Below, piece after piece: positions 7,594-15,566 of a DNA stretch of 22,824 nucleotides; position 1 is the stretch's first letter, and the number at the start of each line of letters is the position of its first letter. The stretch comes from Candidatus Sabulitectum sp. (GTDB taxonomy: Bacteria; Fermentibacterota; Fermentibacteria; Fermentibacterales; JCC-6): positions 2,175-24,998 of the forward strand of contig JAOZRM010000010.1 in assembly GCA_029940175.1 (NCBI GenBank), written 5' to 3'. A program made the translations under genes and the position numbers. A model generated the notes under the pieces. The model saw only the letters and a list, made by a program, of their open reading frames with translations. It was not told the DNA's origin and did not search any database.

Positions 7594-8516
7594 TGAACCA
7601 GACACATAGCCTCCTGGAACACCTCTCTGGGAACAAGCATTTTTCTGCACTGTTCATCTCCGGCGGTGCACTTCTTTCCACCGTGCCTGTGACATGGTCT
7701 GCAAGGCAGAGGATTTACCATGAAAATTCCATTGAAATTCTCCTTCCAGAACCCCAGTGCAGGTGATGTGGACGTGAAAACAACCTGCACAGGCACACCA
7801 AGCGCCATGGCAAGATGAGCCGGGCCGGAATCCGGTGAGATAAGGAGATCAAGTTTCTCTATCCTGTTCATCAGCCGAGAGATCCCACCCTCTCCTGCTA
7901 CATTGCAAACATTTCTATATCCACACTGTTCAACTACCTGCTCTGCGAGAAGTCGATCCTCAGAATCTCCCAGAATGAGCACCTGAGCATCTTTAACATC
8001 ACAGAAAAGGCGAGACAGTTCTGCTATAACTCCCGGGGGGATTGATTTCATAGACCATCTTCCCCCTGCTACAATACCAACTGTAAATCTATCATGTTCA
8101 GGATATTCAAGCCTTGTAAGAGCAGAGGCGGGATTTCCCAGATCCGACCATGTACGCAGATATTCCTCTGCTCTCCACGGAAGGGTGATCCCTGCGCCAA
8201 GAAGTACTTTTCTTCTCTGTCGGCGACTGAAACAGAACCTCTTGACATTCGGTTTCCCTGCCAGAGCAAGTTTTGTGGTAAGATTGTTCTGGAGGTCAAC
8301 AATGGTTGAGAAATTCTCTGAAAGCTTTCTCAGTTCCCTCCAGCTTCCGGAGAATGGAATCGGCTCAATATTTCCCGGGATTCTTTGTATTACCGGTTCA
8401 TATGCTGCTCTGGAAATGAAACTGACCGGTTCAGTTTCCGCCATGGAAACAGCTGTGCCGGAAGCAAGAATAACATCTCCCAGAGAATGCAGTCTGATGA
8501 GAAGGTTTTTTACCAT
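7590..8516 (-). CDS. Glycosyltransferase family 9 (heptosyltransferase-like)
   Basis: This 308-residue protein has the GT9/ADP-heptose:LPS heptosyltransferase pattern. The N-terminus NLLIRLHSLGDVILASG is the family's usual opening. VDLQNNLTTKLA near residue 73 and GIVAGGRWSMKS near 145 form the first domain and linker. LLISPDSGPAHLAMALGVPV in the C-terminal domain holds the nucleotide-sugar site. A Cys/His-rich tail (CRPCHRHGGKKC) is present, as in many GT9 proteins with a C-x2-C-x(n)-C pattern. It probably adds heptose or a related sugar to a lipid core on the cytoplasmic face. The start is ATG 8516, one base after the TAG of the ABC transporter gene; a longer reading from 8609 lies inside that gene and lacks conservation. 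Its stop overlaps mutS by four bases. The upstream flippase-type exporter agrees with a lipooligosaccharide role. Confidence 0.9.
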   Translation of the reverse strand: MVKNLLIRLHSLGDVILASGTAVSMAETEPVSFISRAAYEPVIQRIPGNIEPIPFSGSWRELRKLSENFSTIVDLQNNLTTKLALAGKPNVKRFCFSRRQRRKVLLGAGITLPWRAEEYLRTWSDLGNPASALTRLEYPEHDRFTVGIVAGGRWSMKSIPPGVIAELSRLFCDVKDAQVLILGDSEDRLLAEQVVEQCGYRNVCNVAGEGGISRLMNRIEKLDLLISPDSGPAHLAMALGVPVQVVFTSTSPALGFWKENFNGIFMVNPLPCRPCHRHGGKKCTAGDEQCRKMLVPREVFQEAMCLVQ

Positions 8517-8517
8517 T

Positions 8518-10407
8518 CTAGAATTGCATCTTCCATAGGGAATAATACTTCCCCTGCAAATCAAGTAGAGTCTCGTGTGTTCCCTCTTCAAGTATTCTGC
8601 CATCCTCAATGTACAGAACCCGAGTGGCTTTCTTGATGGTGCTTAACCTGTGAGCAATCACAAGAGAAGTTCTGCCTTTGACCAGTTTGTCTATAGCCTG
8701 TTGAACAAGTTTTTCACTCTTTGTATCAAGAGCACTGGTGGCTTCATCGAAAATGAGAATTGGCGGATCCTTGAGAACTGCCCTGGCGATGGCAAGTCTC
8801 TGTCTTTGTCCTCCGGAAAGGGTAACTCCTCGTTCACCAATCACAGTGGAGAATCCCTGGGGCATTTTCTCTATAAACTCCAGAGCATGAGCAACCCAAG
8901 CCGCTTTTCTGACCAGCTCTATTGAAGTATCTGAATCCCCATAGGCTATGTTGTTGAATACAGTGTCATTGAATAAAACAGTCTCCTGGGTAACAACCCC
9001 AAGCTGGCTTCTGAGCCCACTTATGGACAATTTTCTGATGTCGATACCGTCAAACAGGATCCGTCCTTGATCCGGGTCATAAAATCTGGGGATCATGTCT
9101 GCAAGAGTGCTCTTTCCACCTCCACTGGGACCCACAAGAGCAACTATTTCACCTGTACTTATTTCAAGGTTGATATTTTTGAGGACTGGTTTCACTGGAT
9201 CATACCCAAAGGACACATTCTCAAATCTGATGGATCTGCACAGTTTCTCCGGAACAATCGCAGAACGATACTCGACGATTGCAGGGGGTGTATCAATGAT
9301 CCCAAAAACTCTCTCGCCTGCTGCAAGCCCAGCCTGTATGGAAGCATAAGTCTTGCTGATTCCCTTTGCGGGATTCATCATACTAAGAGCTGCAGCAAGA
9401 AACACCATGAATTTCCCCGGTGACATACCGGTGCCGTCAATCACTGCATTTCCACCGTACCACAAAATTACACCTGCCGCTACAGCTCCCAGAAATTCTG
9501 TCATCGGGCCTGAAAGAGCTTTCATGCGTCTAAGAGAAATTTCGTATTTTCTGTGGGCATTTACGCTTTTTAGAAATCTTTTTTCCTCAAAAGCTTCCAT
9601 TGCAAATGCTTTTACCACTCGTACTCCGGTAATGGTTTCAGTGAGAAAACTTGCAAAATCAGCCATTTTTTCCTGAGATCTGTGGCTTTTTCTTCTGAGA
9701 CTCTTACCCAGAAGAAGTATTAGAGCCATGCTTGGTGGAAGTACTGCTATTGTCACCAGAGTGAGTTGCCAGGATACCCACAAGGTAATGAAAAAGTAGA
9801 CCGCCAAAAGAAAGAATTGTCGAACAAGGGTAATAAGAGATTGTGTGACAGTTCTCTTTATCCTCACAACATCTGCTGTAATTCTCGTTGTCAGCTCTCC
9901 GGAACGACTTCTGGCAAAGAACCCAAGATCCAGCTTTAGAAGATGAGCGTAAACTTTCACCCGGAGGTCCCTTAACATACCTTCCTCAACATGGGCAATG
10001 AAGAATGTCTGCAGAAAGAATGCAATGTTTTTGATAAGGATCAGAGAAACAATGGTTATTATCACTGCAAGTAGAGCCTGCGAAGGAGAAGATATGTGTA
10101 TTCCTTCAAGGAATGCACCAGGTATAGCTTTTGCATTTTCAAGGATCGATGAGGTGTCTCCGCTGAGAACTGAGCTCTTGAATTCATCCAGTCTGGGCAT
10201 AAGTGTCTGTGACATTGCCTGTTCAAAACTCAGCTCAGAGTCAGTATCTGCACCTGTACCAAACACATCATCAAATATGGGAAGCAGCATGGCCAGAGTG
10301 GCACCACTTGATGCAGCAAATATCAGAGCGAAGAAAAGCGCAAGCGCAACCCGTCCTCTGTAGGGCCTGGCCATGGAAAGTGTTCTAAGGAATATGTTGT
10401 TCTTCAT
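8518..10407 (-). CDS. MsbA-like ABC exporter (fused membrane and ATPase domains)
   Basis: This 629-residue half-transporter has an N-terminal six-helix exporter domain (about 1-360) and a nucleotide-binding domain. The latter has Walker A GPSGGGKS (426-433), Q-loop Gln474, signature LSGGQ (530-534), Walker B ILIFDE (550-555) and switch His586 in IAHRLST. It belongs to the MsbA/lipid-exporter group and likely works as a homodimer flipping lipid A-type glycolipids across the inner membrane; drug export is the alternative. An unusual point is a polar segment of about 60 residues (46-108) between the first and second helices, where E. coli MsbA has only a short loop. ATG 10407 has only a weak ribosome site (AGG). 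It heads the block with the GT9 gene and mutS, and diverges from the sigma-factor gene across 100 bases. Confidence 0.92.
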   Translation of the reverse strand: MKNNIFLRTLSMARPYRGRVALALFFALIFAASSGATLAMLLPIFDDVFGTGADTDSELSFEQAMSQTLMPRLDEFKSSVLSGDTSSILENAKAIPGAFLEGIHISSPSQALLAVIITIVSLILIKNIAFFLQTFFIAHVEEGMLRDLRVKVYAHLLKLDLGFFARSRSGELTTRITADVVRIKRTVTQSLITLVRQFFLLAVYFFITLWVSWQLTLVTIAVLPPSMALILLLGKSLRRKSHRSQEKMADFASFLTETITGVRVVKAFAMEAFEEKRFLKSVNAHRKYEISLRRMKALSGPMTEFLGAVAAGVILWYGGNAVIDGTGMSPGKFMVFLAAALSMMNPAKGISKTYASIQAGLAAGERVFGIIDTPPAIVEYRSAIVPEKLCRSIRFENVSFGYDPVKPVLKNINLEISTGEIVALVGPSGGGKSTLADMIPRFYDPDQGRILFDGIDIRKLSISGLRSQLGVVTQETVLFNDTVFNNIAYGDSDTSIELVRKAAWVAHALEFIEKMPQGFSTVIGERGVTLSGGQRQRLAIARAVLKDPPILIFDEATSALDTKSEKLVQQAIDKLVKGRTSLVIAHRLSTIKKATRVLYIEDGRILEEGTHETLLDLQGKYYSLWKMQF

Positions 10408-10452
10408 AATGCCTATTCTGCCGAAACAGATGCCGTCAGGTCAACCTTGGAA

Positions 10453-10479
10453 CATATCTGGCCCTACAGGGTAGATATG
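10453..10479. promoter_or_regulatory. Interrupted palindrome in the divergent msbA-like / sigma-factor region
   Basis: CATATCT (10453-10459) and AGATATG (10473-10479) are perfect inverted arms. Inside them CCCT (10462-10465) pairs with AGGG (10468-10471), giving 11 matched pairs around a 2-base centre with slight asymmetry. It lies in the only divergent promoter region of the window. A sequence TTGGAAC just upstream (10447-10453) resembles an ECF-type -35 element. An operator or leader hairpin is plausible; no T-run follows on either strand. Confidence 0.4.
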
Positions 10480-10507
10480 CTTAGATTACACAAGACACGG
10501 AGGTAGC

Positions 10508-11101
10508 ATGCTAAGGACAAGTGTTTTGAAGAAAAATAACGAGAAAGATCCACGCACAGATTCTCAATTGATGATAGATCTCTGTGCAGGTGATGAAAAT
10601 GCGTTCAGTCACGTGGTTAAAAGGTTTCAGCGACCTCTTTTTTCACATCTTATCCGTATGCTGGGTAACGAAGAAGACGCTGAGGAACAGCTTCAGATGA
10701 CTTTTTGCCGGGTGTACAGATATCGAAATAATTATGATCCCGAGCGTCCTCTTATCACCTGGGTGTACACTATTGCCAGTAACCTGGCCAAGAAAGAGTG
10801 GAGAAGACGTTCTCGCTGGTCCATGGTTTCACTTGAGAAGGTTGTTCTTCAAGGTTCACACAAAATGACACCTCATTACCGTGAAGGCAGACGAGAACTG
10901 GGCGCCAGTATTGAAGAGGCTGTGAACGAATTGCCGGAACACTACCGCGAACCATTTATGCTCAGGGAAAAGCAGGGGCTTTCTTATGAGGAGATATCCG
11001 AAGTTCTTGGAATTAAGATCGGAACAGTTAAATCTAGAATCAACAGAGCTCGCGCCAGCCTTCGTGACTCCCTTGAAGATGTATGGGAGATGTGGAAATG
11101 A
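10508..11101 (+). CDS. ECF (RpoE-type) RNA polymerase sigma factor
   Basis: This 197-residue protein directs RNA polymerase to a stress or envelope regulon. Region 2 spans about 26-103, with the core-binding and -10-reading stretch DAEEQLQMTFCRVYRYR and a WVYTIASNLAKKEWRRR segment. Region 4 spans about 134-188 with the -35-binding helix-turn-helix LSYEEISEVLGIKIGTVKSR. Regions 1.1 and 3 are absent, as expected for ECF factors. The start ATG 10508 has GGAGGT at 10499-10504. The stop overlaps the anti-sigma start as ATGA, the usual arrangement for stoichiometric sigma/anti-sigma production. Such factors often regulate their own promoter, and the dyad at 10453-10479 lies just upstream. The inducing signal cannot be read from the sequence. 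Confidence 0.95.
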   Translation: MLRTSVLKKNNEKDPRTDSQLMIDLCAGDENAFSHVVKRFQRPLFSHLIRMLGNEEDAEEQLQMTFCRVYRYRNNYDPERPLITWVYTIASNLAKKEWRRRSRWSMVSLEKVVLQGSHKMTPHYREGRRELGASIEEAVNELPEHYREPFMLREKQGLSYEEISEVLGIKIGTVKSRINRARASLRDSLEDVWEMWK

Positions 11102-11553
11102 AATGCAACGAAGCACTGCTTTTAATAGATATTGTTATTGACAAAGAGGCATCTCCTGAAGAAGAGCAGCTTTTGCGGTTCCATGTCAATGGATGCACTT
11201 CTTGCAAAAGAGCACTCCTGCTTAGCAAATCGATCAGCGAGAAAGTCGGAGCTCTCGAAGAACCGGAGCCACCTTCTGATCTGATGCATAGCATTCAACG
11301 GAGACTTTCCTCCGGAGATTACGACATGTCTCCTTTGAGAGAGAATAAACGTTTCAGGCTTCCTGTCTGGCGTATTGCAGCAGTTATTCCCTTCGCTGCG
11401 GCTCTTGTTTTCTTCCTGCATAATTTTTCCGGTGAGGAAGCATCAACCTACGCAAGCAGCAACGAGACCGCCATTGCTCAAGAACCTGCAACTCTGTATG
11501 CTCCAGCTCCTGTGGTAGCATATTCACGACCTTCCTCAGTCTCTACATTCTAG
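11098..11553 (+). CDS. Zinc-finger anti-sigma factor, single membrane segment
   Basis: This 151-residue protein would hold the adjacent sigma factor inactive at the inner membrane. The N-terminal zinc-binding anti-sigma domain has Cys3 and the H-x3-C-x2-C motif (His29, Cys33, Cys36). One hydrophobic helix at about 90-108 (VWRIAAVIPFAAALVFFL) follows a basic stretch, so the N-terminus is cytoplasmic. The outer part is only about 40 residues, rich in Ala, Pro, Ser and Thr, and lacks a known sensor domain, so release must rely on another protein or on proteolysis. The start is ATG 11098, overlapping the sigma-factor TGA; an in-frame ATG 15 bases earlier lacks conservation. The next gene starts six bases after its stop and may provide the missing sensor. 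Confidence 0.9.
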   Translation: MKCNEALLLIDIVIDKEASPEEEQLLRFHVNGCTSCKRALLLSKSISEKVGALEEPEPPSDLMHSIQRRLSSGDYDMSPLRENKRFRLPVWRIAAVIPFAAALVFFLHNFSGEEASTYASSNETAIAQEPATLYAPAPVVAYSRPSSVSTF

Positions 11554-11559
11554 AGTATC

Positions 11560-12414
11560 ATGTTCACTGTAGTATTTACCATTCTTTTTTCATCCGGCAT
11601 CATTCCATCTTTTCTGGATTCTCCAGCGGTCTCTGTAGGCAGACTTGAGGATGAAAACAGGTTTGTGGAAATATGCAGCGGAGTTGCAATTTCCCCTTCG
11701 CACGTCGTAACACTATTTGCTTTCACAAACAGTACCGATGTTTTCATAATTGACAGAGGGTCCAGAATTTATCCCGACTCTGTGGTCAGCTTCAGAGATA
11801 TGGGCCTTTCAATGCTGATTTTTAATGATGATGTATTTCATTCATATGAACAACCAAGAAATACATCCCCTGCGAATGGTGCTGCCCTCATGATCATCGC
11901 CGATCATCCCACAGGTCTTTCTGTAGTGCGTACTTTCCCCATGGAGCAGCTATCCGATGGAGCTTTGCTTCTTGCCTCTCCTCCTGAATCAGAACTTATG
12001 GGTTCTCCTGTTTTTGACGCTTATGACAGACTTTCCGGTATAGTGACCGGCTCATTTGATCCCGGAGACGGTCGAGGCGAGCTTATGGCTCTACTTCCCT
12101 GTAATCTCTGGTATTTCTGGGCGGAAACCCTGCTTGCCGATGCTGGAATGCACACACCAGTTTTTGGGATAACTGCCATGCCGTCTACTTCTGGATTGTC
12201 TCCTGTGCAGGGAATTCTGTTGCTTGATGTTGAAGTGAATTCTCCTGCAGATAATTGCGGTCTGGAAGAGGGAGACATAATAATGGAGATAAATGGAGAA
12301 AGAGTTTATCATCCCGAAGCGCTGAAAGTTATGATTCTAAATTCCTCTGATGACCTGAATCTCCTGGTACAGAGAGATTCAGAAACAACAGATGTTTTAA
12401 TCCCAAGTCAGTAA
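11560..12414 (+). CDS. HtrA/DegP-like protein with degenerate trypsin fold and C-terminal PDZ domain
   Basis: This 284-residue protein starts with a hydrophobic leader (MFTVVFTILFSSGIIPSF), so it is probably exported or membrane-tethered. Residues 30-190 follow the trypsin-like HtrA layout: ICSGVAISPSHVVTLFAF where the catalytic His should be, DMGLSMLIF with a plausible Asp80, and SELMGSPVFD where the usual GNSGGP should be. By eye the His and the nucleophilic Ser are both missing, suggesting a pseudoprotease. Residues 200-282 form a PDZ domain (VEVNSPADNCGLEEGDIIMEINGE). It starts six bases after the anti-sigma stop without a ribosome site, so re-initiation is likely. In the classical RpoE system a PDZ protease (DegS) senses envelope damage; here a binding-only or scaffold role is inferred. 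A wholly different chymotrypsin-like family with relocated residues is not excluded. Confidence 0.75.
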   Translation: MFTVVFTILFSSGIIPSFLDSPAVSVGRLEDENRFVEICSGVAISPSHVVTLFAFTNSTDVFIIDRGSRIYPDSVVSFRDMGLSMLIFNDDVFHSYEQPRNTSPANGAALMIIADHPTGLSVVRTFPMEQLSDGALLLASPPESELMGSPVFDAYDRLSGIVTGSFDPGDGRGELMALLPCNLWYFWAETLLADAGMHTPVFGITAMPSTSGLSPVQGILLLDVEVNSPADNCGLEEGDIIMEINGERVYHPEALKVMILNSSDDLNLLVQRDSETTDVLIPSQ

Positions 12415-12421
12415 AAGTAAA

Positions 12422-13342
12422 TCACTTAAGTAACAGTGTTACCTTGTTTCCCCACGCCACAAGGGCTGTTTCACAGTCTTCAGACAAGACAACAGTGGGA
12501 TCAGTCCCGTAATCCTTTGTTTTCCAGGCTATCTCTCCATTTGCCAGACATACCTGAATACCCATACTGGGACACACTGCGTAAATGCAGGATACTATAC
12601 TGTCGGATGCGGCGGAAATCGGCGTTTCTGCAAACGTGAACATAACCGTTATCATCAGATCTTGAGGAGAGCACAAAGCTACTTCGTTCCACGCATCACT
12701 AGAAAGGATTAAATAATCATCCCCTGCACCTGCCAGAAAAAGCAGTGAACCGCCAATATCATTCGTTGCAATTTCTGAAAATCCAGGAATTGAAAGAGAC
12801 TGGATTCTTCCATCAGAATATCCCAGAACAATCAATCCACTGTAACCCTGAATAAAGGTAACTCCATGAATTTCAGGAGTATGGCTTTCAATAAGGCTGA
12901 GGTCTGTTCCATCATGCAGCGCCAGTGAGCCGTCTTCAAGAAGAATAACAGGATTGTTACCACAAACCGTCATAGCTACCGCTGCTCTGTTGAGCTGGAT
13001 AGTTGAGGTGACTGTGAAATTATCGATCCTGTGGAGTCTATCTGCAGAAGTCACAAAAATTTGAGCTTCTTCACCGATGGTCAAGGCAGTAATCTCCCCA
13101 TCAAGTGCAGTTTTTCCGTGAATCCTGCCGTGGCGGAGCTCCATGTAGTAAAGAGTATCACCTGAGGCCACAAGACCGTAGTTTCCATCACCGGAAAAAG
13201 AAGGAGTCACCTGTATCGAAGCAGGGAATACGGCTTCACCCTCGGGGTAGGTTGGAAAATTCAGCGCGTCTTCTCCCCCGAGAGTGCATGCCGATAGCAG
13301 CAGAAAAACGATGATAACCACAGACCTTGTGTTAACGGACAA
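12422..13342 (-). CDS. Lipoprotein with beta-propeller (WD40/PQQ-like) repeats
   Basis: This 306-residue protein has a lipoprotein signal: hydrophobic VVIIVFLLLSAC with lipobox Leu-Ser-Ala-Cys19 followed by TLGG. The residue after the cysteine is Thr, not Asp, so outer-membrane delivery is possible. The rest is a run of short beta-strand units (YGLVASGDTLYYMEL, PVILLEDGSLALHDG, LIVLGYSDGRIQSLSI) with the spacing of a propeller, consistent with a binding or scaffolding role. No catalytic motif was recognised. The start is TTG at 13342, chosen because AAGGAG lies at 13351-13356 with an 8-base spacer. It therefore overlaps the end of the peptidase gene by 11 bases. The tight coupling suggests it assists, anchors or inhibits that peptidase (inference). 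It converges on the PDZ gene with only seven bases between stops. Confidence 0.8.
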   Translation of the reverse strand: MSVNTRSVVIIVFLLLSACTLGGEDALNFPTYPEGEAVFPASIQVTPSFSGDGNYGLVASGDTLYYMELRHGRIHGKTALDGEITALTIGEEAQIFVTSADRLHRIDNFTVTSTIQLNRAAVAMTVCGNNPVILLEDGSLALHDGTDLSLIESHTPEIHGVTFIQGYSGLIVLGYSDGRIQSLSIPGFSEIATNDIGGSLLFLAGAGDDYLILSSDAWNEVALCSPQDLMITVMFTFAETPISAASDSIVSCIYAVCPSMGIQVCLANGEIAWKTKDYGTDPTVVLSEDCETALVAWGNKVTLLLK

Positions 13343-15554
13343 TTGCCATTCTCCTTGTAAATGTTACATCCTCAGTCTGCATGACAACAAAGTATACTCC
13401 GGGAGTCAGTTCCGCTGTATCATAATTCAGCACACCTGCTCCAGCTGACAGCAGACCATCCTGAACCGTGCTGATCACTCTACCTGCTATGTCCATAATG
13501 CTCACATTAACATGACCGGTTTCCGGAATAGAAAATGTAATACCTGCCGTCCCTCTGACAGGGTTTGGAGTTATTGGATATAGCCCTGCTGCAAAAAATT
13601 CATCTCCCTCGATACCGGTTGTGACAACTTCAATAGTGCCTGTAACAGAAGCGTAGTTGTGCAACCTTGCTCCATAATAAAGGCTCTTATCCTCCAGGGC
13701 CGTGAAATTAAGCCAGACCTCGCCGGAACTGTTTGTAACCTGCTGCTGGTAAAAAGACTCTGTGTGCAAAGAATGGTTACCAATGCCATCTGTAACTGTA
13801 ACAACCACACCTTCCACCGGTGAACCACCGGATGTTACCGTGAGGTACAGAGTGTTCTGCCCGGCATTCAAAGCTGCGGGAACATCGAAGTTCAATGCAA
13901 ATGGTGCACCTGCTGAATCACTGTTTGGAATATCCATGGAGGGATCACCGAACCAGTGATACATCTTTGCATTGTGCAAACCGTTGGCTCCCATGGTCTG
14001 TATGATTTCGGCCTGAGTTGCACTGATAGTCTCACCGGCACAGGTGTTTCCTTCGTCGAATATCTCCCAGAAAAGAACCCTCTGCATAAAATTGTTTACC
14101 GTGGTTAATGAAGCTTCGCTTGAACCAAGTGTGCCGCTTGTTCCTACGCCGGGGCCGTCCAGCCAGCTTTCGCAGAGACAATTCTGCACCCAGATATGCT
14201 CACCATTGTTGCAGCACACATTAAAAACCGGTGGGAAATGAGTATTTGCCAGACCGTAGATGTCACCGGCATTCCAGCCGCCACTCCACTGCCAGGACGA
14301 CGATGAGCCGTGTCCCCTGTAGTTAACTATTCCCACACCTTCGTAAATTGCGTCTGAAACATCCTGTGGTGTTCCACCCTCCGGAGGATAAACTGTTTCA
14401 AATACGATATCAGCAAGTTCGTAATCCCAGGTTCTGACAGCCTCACTGTTTGCGGTATACTTCCCGGGATAGTCTTCCTCATGGGCAGCAAGAACAACAC
14501 TTGCAGGAAGAGAAGGCTGGCCGCTGATTCCCTGATAACTGATGTAAGACATGGTCTTGGCTGTCTGGTTCTCAATCTGAGAATAGTTGCCGGGATACCT
14601 GCCAACGGCAAGATCAGGTAGCTCATCAGAGCTCATCAGGCCATAGTAGAAATCACCAAAACAATAGCCATAATCCTTTGATTCCAGCTGCTGATGACGA
14701 GCAGCAATCAGTACGAATCTGGTAATCCCTTCCTGGTATACCTCTTTTATTGCGCTCCTTATCATATAACTGTTAGTTCCTTCATCCAGCTCAATGATGT
14801 TCACATGGTGTCCAAGAGAGTTAACCATGGCTAGAAGAGGGGTAACTGAGGCAAGGTTCTCCGGTGGAACTACGCATATGTAAACATCGTCATCTATTGA
14901 TACCGGTGAAGAATCCACCATGATATTAAGTGCATCATAATTTATGATCCTTGACGCGTGCATGTTTGCAATCTCTGGTCTAACTGCTATCTGGTGGCCT
15001 GTGTCCCCTTGAAATTCTACTCTTGCAGTGATGGATGATGCTACCTGAAATTCACCGGTTTCGGCATTCCAGGTAAATGGATTAATTTGAAGAACAACAG
15101 TGTTGACTCCAGACCAGTTTCCCTGCTGAGAAAGGTTAACAGTGTTCTGAGGAAAAACACCCTGAAGGTCTGCTGAGATATCCACAAAATAGTATGGGGC
15201 TACATCATCATCTGTGTAAAGAGGCTGAACCGGATACGGGATTCCTGTTCCAGCAGAAATCCAGTTGGCGCCCTCAAGGGATACTAAAGGCGTTGTTCCC
15301 ACAGGGAGACCCACAACAACAGATATCACAGGAAGCTCTGGAGTGCCCAATTCTGCGTCCATGTTCCAGCCGTGTTCAGCCACACTCAGACGGGTGTATT
15401 GAGAGAACTGCTCACTGTTGTATCCTGGAATGTCCAATTGAATAACTGCATGATTACCATCGCTTTCAACCAATGTCACTTCGGGAGCTGAACTATAGTC
15501 TCCTCCCAGAGATACCCACGAGCTTATCACAGAAAGAAATAGAATCATAACCAT
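13332..15554 (-). CDS. Gingipain-type (C25) cysteine peptidase with C-terminal sorting domain
   Basis: This 740-residue protein is probably an exported cysteine endopeptidase. After a hydrophobic leader comes a propeptide-like region (about 25-200, with LGTPELPVISVVVGLPVG). The C25 caspase-like domain follows at about 215-545. The catalytic dyad is visible as NYRGHG (His415) and FNVCCNNGEH (Cys448, aligned with the gingipain V-A-C-V-N-G cysteine). The domain closes with YHWFGDPSMDI. An Ig-like stretch (about 555-640) is followed by a terminal Por/FlgD-type domain (YPITPNPVRG near 659, VNVSIMDIAGRV, LTPGVYFVVMQ), the kind that directs FCB proteins to the cell surface. The start is ATG 15554 because GGAGGT at 15561-15566 stands six bases upstream; an ATG at 15560 would abut it. 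The transcript probably continues into the overlapping lipoprotein gene. Confidence 0.92.
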   Translation of the reverse strand: MVMILFLSVISSWVSLGGDYSSAPEVTLVESDGNHAVIQLDIPGYNSEQFSQYTRLSVAEHGWNMDAELGTPELPVISVVVGLPVGTTPLVSLEGANWISAGTGIPYPVQPLYTDDDVAPYYFVDISADLQGVFPQNTVNLSQQGNWSGVNTVVLQINPFTWNAETGEFQVASSITARVEFQGDTGHQIAVRPEIANMHASRIINYDALNIMVDSSPVSIDDDVYICVVPPENLASVTPLLAMVNSLGHHVNIIELDEGTNSYMIRSAIKEVYQEGITRFVLIAARHQQLESKDYGYCFGDFYYGLMSSDELPDLAVGRYPGNYSQIENQTAKTMSYISYQGISGQPSLPASVVLAAHEEDYPGKYTANSEAVRTWDYELADIVFETVYPPEGGTPQDVSDAIYEGVGIVNYRGHGSSSSWQWSGGWNAGDIYGLANTHFPPVFNVCCNNGEHIWVQNCLCESWLDGPGVGTSGTLGSSEASLTTVNNFMQRVLFWEIFDEGNTCAGETISATQAEIIQTMGANGLHNAKMYHWFGDPSMDIPNSDSAGAPFALNFDVPAALNAGQNTLYLTVTSGGSPVEGVVVTVTDGIGNHSLHTESFYQQQVTNSSGEVWLNFTALEDKSLYYGARLHNYASVTGTIEVVTTGIEGDEFFAAGLYPITPNPVRGTAGITFSIPETGHVNVSIMDIAGRVISTVQDGLLSAGAGVLNYDTAELTPGVYFVVMQTEDVTFTRRMAIVR
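13351..13356 (-). promoter_or_regulatory. Ribosome site fixing the TTG start of the lipoprotein
   Basis: AAGGAG (13356-13351 on the minus strand) lies inside the peptidase gene, eight bases before TTG 13342. It supports a non-ATG start overlapping the upstream gene. Confidence 0.6.
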
Positions 15555-15560
15555 ATCCAT

Positions 15561-15566
15561 ACCTCC
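15561..15566 (-). promoter_or_regulatory. Ribosome site deciding the C25 peptidase start
   Basis: GGAGGT (15566-15561) directly touches ATG 15560 but stands six bases before ATG 15554, so the latter is the likely start. Confidence 0.65.

Noticed and set aside
7593..7650. Nineteen-codon N-terminal extension of MutS
   Set aside because: It lies inside the upstream gene, is not MutS-like, and the ATGA junction at 7593 gives the expected MutS N-terminus.
10408..10445. Promoter TTGACC-N18-CAGAAT for the MsbA-like gene
   Set aside because: The predicted start of transcription would fall on the ATG itself, and the -10 match is poor.
12415..12440. Bidirectional terminator between the convergent PDZ and lipoprotein genes
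   Set aside because: Only seven bases separate the stops. GTAACAGTGTTAC nearby has just a 5-bp stem and no T-run.
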